From NCBI GenBank assembly GCA_022495995.1, contig JAFEMH010001305.1, positions 186,001-250,000 of the forward strand: a stretch of 64,000 nt of DNA, written 5' to 3'. The stretch's first letter is position 1. Each line of letters starts with the position of its first letter. The notes beneath the pieces are model-generated. The model was not told where the DNA came from. It was given only the letters and a program-made list of their open reading frames with translations, and made no database searches. The translations under genes were made by a program, and so were the position numbers. The DNA comes from Adenophora triphylla var. japonica (lineage: Eukaryota > Streptophyta > Magnoliopsida > Asterales > Campanulaceae). Shown here in pieces: positions 58,541-64,000 of this stretch.

Positions 58541-59732
58541 CTATAAAATATGACCCCTAACTTTTGAGACAGGGAATATACCTCTAGTGACCTCTGAGGG
58601 ATCTATCTCTCCTGAACCCGAAACGCATACTCGACCAAAGACCTTCTCTTTCGGTTCCCCTTTGTTATCTCTCTTGGTACTACCTCTTTGTCGTCCACCC
58701 AGCTGACCGCTGCTTGAAGCTCGTCCCCACGGCCTCCTTGGGCAATTCCTCTTAAAGTGTCCCAATGCTCCACAATTTAAACACTTGCCTTGCTTACTCC
58801 AACACCGATCTTCGGTATGTCCAACCTTCTTGCAAAATTCACAAATCATCCCATACTGTTTGGGTATTGGCCTAGACGAAGAAGTCACCATAAGTCCCTC
58901 TCTCACACTCCCTGAAGTTAAAGCCCTTGGCTGATTTCTAATGATTTTGGATCCTTGTCTTATATACTTTGGCTTGTTTCCAATCCCATCTTCCGATTTT
59001 TCACTATTTTCCCCAATGTCCTTTTCGACCTTATATGCTCTATCTATGACTGTCTGAAAATCGGTGAAATTATTAATTCATAATTTCTTCCTAAGCTCAC
59101 TCCTCAAACCTGTTACAAACTTCTGAACCCTTTTTGCTTCATGCGATACCAAAGGAGGGCAACACCCAGCTAATTCCTCAAACCGGACTGAATACTGATT
59201 CACCGTCATGTCCCCTTGTTTTAGCCCTAAGAATTCAATCTCCTTCCTATCCCTTGTAACCATTAAAATGAAATAATCCTCGAACTGCTGAGTGAAATTA
59301 TCCCAAATCTGGGGCGTATGATCCTGCTCCCAACTTCTCTTCAAATTCGCCACCACCGATCACCGGACCTTCAAGTTTGAAAACGGCATACCTAACTTTC
59401 TCTTTGTTGGGACTTTCTATAACCTCGAAAATCCTATTCATTTCTGCTAACCATTTTTCTGCCTTAAACGGATTCGGATCTCCGTTAAAGCTCGGTGGGT
59501 TCATCTTCACAAATCTTTCTAATCCATCACTTTGGCATCCCTCAGGTTGATTCGGAACTGATCCTCTAGTCTCCATATTATTTACAAACTTCCTGAATAA
59601 TTTCATCACTTCTTCATTCTGAATTCCACCTATACCCATATCTCCTTCAATTTCTAGAACCTTCCGCTGATCATCCTTGCTTCCGGCCATTAGAACGAAC
59701 TCCTGCATTAAACACTCGGCGTCAATTTCCAC
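58541..59732 (-). pseudogene. gag of element E with two zinc knuckles
   Basis: Starts at 59732. NPPSFNGDPNPFKAEKWLAE and VRYAVFKLEG open the gag domain. A frameshift near 59350 leads into WDNFTQQFEDYF, EFLGLKQGDMTVNQY and VQKFVTGLRSELRKKL. A TGA (59080-59078) follows, and the frame then continues INNFTDFQTVIDRAYKVEK. Two CCHC knuckles are present: CEFCKKVGHTEDRC and CLNCGALGHFKRNC. It ends after SKVRGHIL at 58541, where protease would begin. RNA-binding particle protein in life; this copy has one frameshift and one nonsense codon. Confidence 0.88.
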
Positions 59733-59777
59733 ACATTCCCCCTTAGTTTAGACATCTACCCTTGACCTCTAAACTAA

Positions 59778-59789
59778 GCTTTGATACCA
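59778..59789 (-). promoter_or_regulatory. primer binding site of element E, initiator tRNA-Met type
   Basis: On the minus strand TGGTATCAAAGC lies two bases after the 5' LTR. It differs by one base from TGGTATCAGAGC, complementary to initiator tRNA-Met. Confidence 0.9.
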
Positions 59790-59791
59790 AC

Positions 59792-62500
59792 TGTGAGCAC
59801 CCCAACCCGGAACCTAACGCGTGTCCCAAGTTGGAGAGGCTCAATCTAAGAAAAAAAAACCATCTTCCTTTTTAAAACATTTATCTGCCTTTAAAAGAAA
59901 ACCACTTTTCAAACTTTCAAATAAAAATCAATTGGTAATATCTCTACCTAGAGGAAATCCAACCACAACTTTAATAAACCGTAATCTGATCAATTACATT
60001 GGAAACCTTAATTAACATTTGTTTAACAAAAGGGTTTTCCATACAAATTATAAAAGAGGAATACTTAACCAATACTCCTAACAACCCACTCCTATACTTA
60101 ACTTGTCAAGCCCCAAAAGCAAAAGTCCACAATGATATCCCCGGCCTCACCGGGTTCGGGTCACACCGTCTCGAAATCTAAAAAAGTAAAGGGAGAGGGG
60201 TGAGAATAAATCTCAATGAGCTATTATGAATGCAGCAAGATGCCAAACAAAGTGCAACACATAGCATGGTAGCACATAACACGTTATGAAAACGGTAAAC
60301 ACATTACGTTACCTCATTTTACCTTTCCCGTCTGAACAATAAGTCGTACAACGTGGGAGTAAAACTCCACTCTTTGGTGAATTGCCTCCAGCACAATCAC
60401 CTCTTATAGGACTCATACCCCAGAGATCCATATAAGAAAAGATACCTATAATAGAGTATCCAAAATAATATCGCTAATCGTAAAGCTTTAGGCTTAATAC
60501 GGAAGCATTCCCCCTAATCGCCAATCGCAGCAGTAGGTAAAGCCTTTTGGGTCAATACAGAAGCTTGCACGCCCTCTCTGTGGCCACAGAGGGGTAAGGT
60601 CACAGGTATAATGAACCTTCAATCATTTATAGAACAAATCAGTAATTGATTGAATTTCATTATACCCCCTGAATGTACACACGTTCAAGCACATAATAGA
60701 CACTTGAAGTAATCCACAAAAAGGGATAATAATATAACAACATGGTAATGTATACTCATGCTAAACAGTACCATAGTGTAACAATTCATGTAATACACAA
60801 TGCGTAATATCATCAATGCATATGAACTCAATTTAGGTAACAATATAACCACATAATCCACACCGGGATACAATACAATCATGTACCAATTAATCCACAC
60901 CGGGATACCACACAACAACTTGCCAAATAATCCATACTTAGGATATTAAGGTATACACCAAATTCAATAATTCCACACATTGGGATAATAATGCCACAAG
61001 ACGATACATGCTCATCTTCCATTAACGAAATAGTGAAACTTATGGTTTCTACGCTATTTCTAACTAATCACCAAGGATAGGGGAACAAGTAAAGTCACCA
61101 AGTACCATAAACCAAACCTACGAAGTCATTACTTAACCTTGAATAATCTTAATGAAAGTGCAAGACCTACTTCCCAAGTTTGGACCACTTTCCGAACAAT
61201 ATTTAACTACTCCCACAATTCCATTTCGACCAAATAAGACGTCATGGCCAAGCCAAAGTATCCTACTCTAACTCAGGTTAAAGAGGATCAATTCGTATCC
61301 GGGTTGATTAGGTTCTACTAATTTATATTGGGTGAGAGTCACCATTTATAAGAGGTCAACAAACTTGCTAAACGATCCTAGTTTAAATTAAGAAAATTTG
61401 GTTCAGGGTCTTGGGCGACCGCCCTAACCACTTGGGCGACCGCCCAAGTGGACTTCAAAGAAATTTAGACCTCCTGCCATGATGGGCGGCCGCCCAAGCC
61501 CCCATGGGCGACCGCCCAAGCCTCCTCCAGCCCATTTTTTTCAGATTTTAACCCCTTTTAACCCTAGTTCTTCTTTCCCTCTACCATTGCTTGATCAAGA
61601 ACACCAAAGGATACCTTCATCTTACCAAGTCCCATTCAAAACATATAAACTCACAACCAAGTAATCCTAGATCATTTATCTCTACAAATTCCACCCATTT
61701 CACCATTTCAATTAATTTCTAACTTTTCAATCAAATTCCACCCATTCCTTTAAATCTAAATCAACTCCCATAAACCACAACATCTTTTTGAGTCATTAAC
61801 CCATTTCCTAACTCCACGAAGACTTCCAAAACATATAACAACAATTACAACATCAAGAACAACAATAGATAGTTCATGAGCAAATAAATGAAAGAAGGTC
61901 ATAACAACTCACTTTGGAATAGGAGATGGATTAAGGATTTCTTGAGCTTGATAAACTCCCCTAGAAGCCTTGATCACAAAAGTACTCCCGGATTAGGAAA
62001 TGGATGAGAACTCCACTCTCTAAGGACTTGGAAAGAGGTGTAGCTTGAAGAGGGCTTCCATGGCTTTAGAATGAAGAGAAAGTATGAAGAAAATGAAGGA
62101 GGAGGAAGGAGAGTGAGGAGGATGATGGAGAGGGGGGGCCGGTTATGGAGGGAGTATGGGGGAGGGCACATGGCAAGCCTAGGAAGGAGTAAGACTTATT
62201 GGCCCCCCTCCCACAAAATTTAACTAAGGCTTTCATTTTAAATTTAACTAACCTTTACTCAAGTAATTCATCCTACTCAATTAACCTCCTTGCATTATTT
62301 ATCATATTTCCATTTTTATTATTTCTTCAAGGTTCTTATTTAATGTCTAATAAATTCATAAAAGATTCTAATTTTACTTCTCACCCAAATTATCTTAATT
62401 TAAGAATTTTAAAGACATAATCGAACACATAAGTTAACATAAATATTAGAAGCATATAATAAAATATTAAAAATTAATGCCTAGGGTTGGGGTCGTTACA
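59792..62500 (-). repeat. 5' LTR of element E
   Basis: Near-identical to 54007-56713. Few differences seen, e.g. CACATTCACC against CACAATCACC, and a small indel near 60150. Palindrome cluster at 61413-61517. Confidence 0.93.
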
Positions 62501-62874
62501 GCCAAGTTCAGATTTTGGACTCTTATAGGAGGAGGATTGTTTGACGTTGTTGCGAGAGAGGAAGTTCCTTGATTAGCCATCTCGCGGGAATCACTGGAAA
62601 AAGAAGAAGAAAGAATAGAGTTATAATGCATCCAACGTTCGGGAAAAGGGTCAGCGACACAGTGGAATTCAAATGAGTCGTTTAAATTGGGGTCATATTT
62701 ATCTTTGATAAATCGGACCAGTTCTTTGTAGGAAGTAAAAATATGGGACATAGGGGCTGAAAGGGGAAGAAAAAAGTGGCCTTGGATTTCAGGAGAGTCA
62801 ATCAATGGGGGATCCACCCTATGTTTAACTAGAAACCTAACTATATCAGCCTTGGGCAATCTCGCCCAAGTAGA

Positions 62875-63611
62875 TCACAGGCACCTGTATAAGCCGCCTG
62901 AAACTTGACAGCTCCCATACCTAATTAGCTTAATGCAGTTCTTATATCTCGCCATGAAGGGTAATTTGGGAAAATTGAGGAAATGCGGAAAAAGAAGGAA
63001 TAACAAAAAGAGTAAAATGTTGGGGGAAAATGAAAGATCAAAATGTAAGGATTTAAAGAATATGAAGGGTTTTTAAAGAAGATTACCTGGTAAAGATGAA
63101 GGTAGTCGGAGAAGATGAAGAATCGCCGGAAAATATGGACGGAACTCTGAGAAGCAACGAATAGAACTTCAAAGTTAACTTCAAGTAGTAAATACAGGAT
63201 GGAAATAGATTTGGGAAACAGTTTTATGGTTAAATCAGTAAAGAAACGGTGAAAACAGGAGGAAAATTCGTCGGAGTGGAGGTTACAGTTCACCGGAATT
63301 TGGGGTTAGAGTAAGAAAGTAAAAAGTGAAATTGGTAAGAGAAAAGGGGTATTTATATGAAAGAGGGATTTTGAAGATTGATTGATGGGACGGTTAAAAT
63401 TTTTTAAAATTTTCCCTTTTATTTGGCACGGTTCCCAAATGATGGCACATTGAATATAGGGGCTTGCCAGGAAGATGACACGTGTATAAATAGGATTATT
63501 CGACTTTCAAGCTTCTTGAAGAAGGAATTGTAGGCCGCGGAAAATCAAGACAGTGAACATCAAGTTTTTGGCGAGACCATAAATGAATCTCGCCTCAAAC
63601 TTAGGGGCTTC
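62875..63611. other. element C 3' flank: antisense gene upstream region and polypurine tract
   Basis: No recognised gene. It probably holds the promoter and 5' leader of the antisense gene. AAACTTAGGGGCTTC just before 63612 is the polypurine tract for the sense element. Confidence 0.5.
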
Positions 63612-64000
63612 TGATGCTGACCAAAAATAACCGTTGGGTCTGAAATAAATCCATAAGCGAGAAGTTATCAGGAAGGCCCAAAGCAAGATAAGGCCCAAGA
63701 AGAAGATAAGAATAAGAGTAACCCATGAGTAGGTCGCGAGAAAGTGAGTCGAGAAATGTCCCGCTAAAAGGGAAAGTCCAATGCAGAATATGCGAGATAT
63801 TGGAGACTATCCGACGAGATAATAAAGCGAGTCAGCAAGAAAATAGCGTAAGATGAGGAGGCGAAATATTAGGTTGGGGCGACGTAGTATCCAGTTATCC
63901 ATATTCGGCGGGAGACAAGATATAAGGGGAGCGACTCATAAGAAGCGGCATACAAATATCTCCGAAGTGGGACCCATAAAACGGTTGGGCATTGGGAAAA
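63612..64000 (+). repeat. 3' LTR of element C, cut by window end
   Basis: Matches 25594-25982 with only about six substitutions. The element's right boundary and target duplication are beyond the window. Confidence 0.9.

Larger units (their letters stand above)
54007..62500 (-). mobile_element. gag-only LTR retrotransposon E (TR-GAG type)
   Basis: 8.49 kb, minus orientation. LTRs 54007-56713 (2707 bp) and 59792-62500 (2709 bp), nearly identical. Target duplication GCCAA at 54002-54006 and 62501-62505. Primer site and polypurine tract are present. The internal region (3.08 kb) holds a damaged gag and no pol. PBS type, long LTRs and gag sequence fit a Tekay/Del-like gypsy derivative mobilised in trans. 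Confidence 0.93.
51265..62874 (-). pseudogene. antisense spliced gene of element C, split by element E
   Basis: Exon 1 spans 62874-62506 and, beyond element E, 54006-53099. It contains LRIPLDPFLCEVLYKAQ and EIHPNAIRIITSFI, resembling the putative gypsy-type transposon family (Pfam Transposase_28, from memory). Exon 2 53011-52159, Ser/Pro-rich, with a frameshift near 52318. Exon 3 52083-51265, long coiled coil (MSETITRLIKDNKTLDLSNQ onwards) with one in-frame TAA near 51848. Introns are short with GT/AG ends. A 16-base tandem duplication (CTCACGCTGAGGCGGG) near 53945-53975 shifts exon 1. The N-terminal start is not certain: the frame opens at about 62874 after a stop. Function unknown. Confidence 0.7.
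25594..64000 (+). mobile_element. Tat-type Ty3/gypsy element C, split by D and E, runs off window
   Basis: 5' LTR 25594-26336 and 3' LTR from 63612 share the TGATGCTGACC start and differ at only a handful of positions in the 389 bases present. Removing D and E leaves leader, pol with dual RNase H (45873-49640), repeats, an antisense gene (51265-62874) and 3' LTR, about 11 kb. The integrase-then-antisense-gene order and the second RNase H are Tat hallmarks. No gag or protease is found, although D's target duplication is intact. That loss therefore preceded D. Confidence 0.88.

Noticed and set aside
62925..63293. Minus-strand frame of 122 codons near the C 3' LTR
   Set aside because: Phe/Ser/Leu-rich without a domain. 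More likely leader of the antisense gene; kept as non-coding.
1..64000. Integrated pararetrovirus or other viral sequence
   Set aside because: All RT regions sit in LTR elements with integrase. I saw no movement-protein or coat-protein motif of a pararetrovirus.

Overview
This is a repeat-dense stretch of plant nuclear DNA. I see no single-copy host gene, rRNA or tRNA gene, organellar insert, CRISPR array or bacterial-type operon. Nearly every supported feature is a transposable element. The plant signature comes from Ty3/gypsy elements with two RNase H domains and antisense genes (Tat lineage), a Ty1/copia element, a FAR1/MULE-type Mutator element, Stowaway- and Tourist-like MITEs, and Helitron-like termini. 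An angiosperm, probably a eudicot, is likely; I cannot name the species.

Layout. (1) 1-9230: the 3' part of Tat-type element A, with a relic gag core, two 30-nt tandem arrays and a 1.85-kb LTR, inserted into copia element B. (2) 9231-13718: the rest of copia B, a broken pol plus 3' LTR. (3) 13719-25593: a patchwork of DNA elements. It holds a SINE-like piece, a Tourist-like MITE with TAA duplication, a TA microsatellite, and a Stowaway-like element split by a 4.73-kb MULE (17112-21841, 10-bp target duplication). Two Helitron-like elements then abut each other at 24950/24951. (4) 25594 to the window end: one Tat-type element C (LTRs at 25594-26336 and from 63612). It was split twice by later insertions: D (26976-45847, 18.9 kb, same LTR family as A, target duplication GAAAG) and E (54007-62500, minus strand, gag-only, 2.7-kb LTRs, target duplication GCCAA).

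Function. D and C keep the retrotransposon machinery in sense (protease, reverse transcriptase, two RNase H domains, integrase, all damaged to different degrees). Between integrase and 3' LTR both also carry multi-exon genes on the opposite strand. D has a spliced plant-mobile-domain gene and a second related-looking ORF. C has a spliced gene resembling the putative gypsy-type transposon family with a long coiled-coil tail. The MULE has a four-part transposase model (three exons and one frameshift) and a second, opposite-strand small gene.

The least explained signals are: about 22 spaced palindromes confined to the MULE's introns and flanks, plus a 45-bp-arm inverted repeat; a CCGCGCGG palindrome shared by the LTR promoters and the antisense-gene upstream regions; and a recurring hairpin motif with compensatory changes in A and D. 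Intron and exon limits are read by eye from splice consensus and frame continuity, without transcript support.
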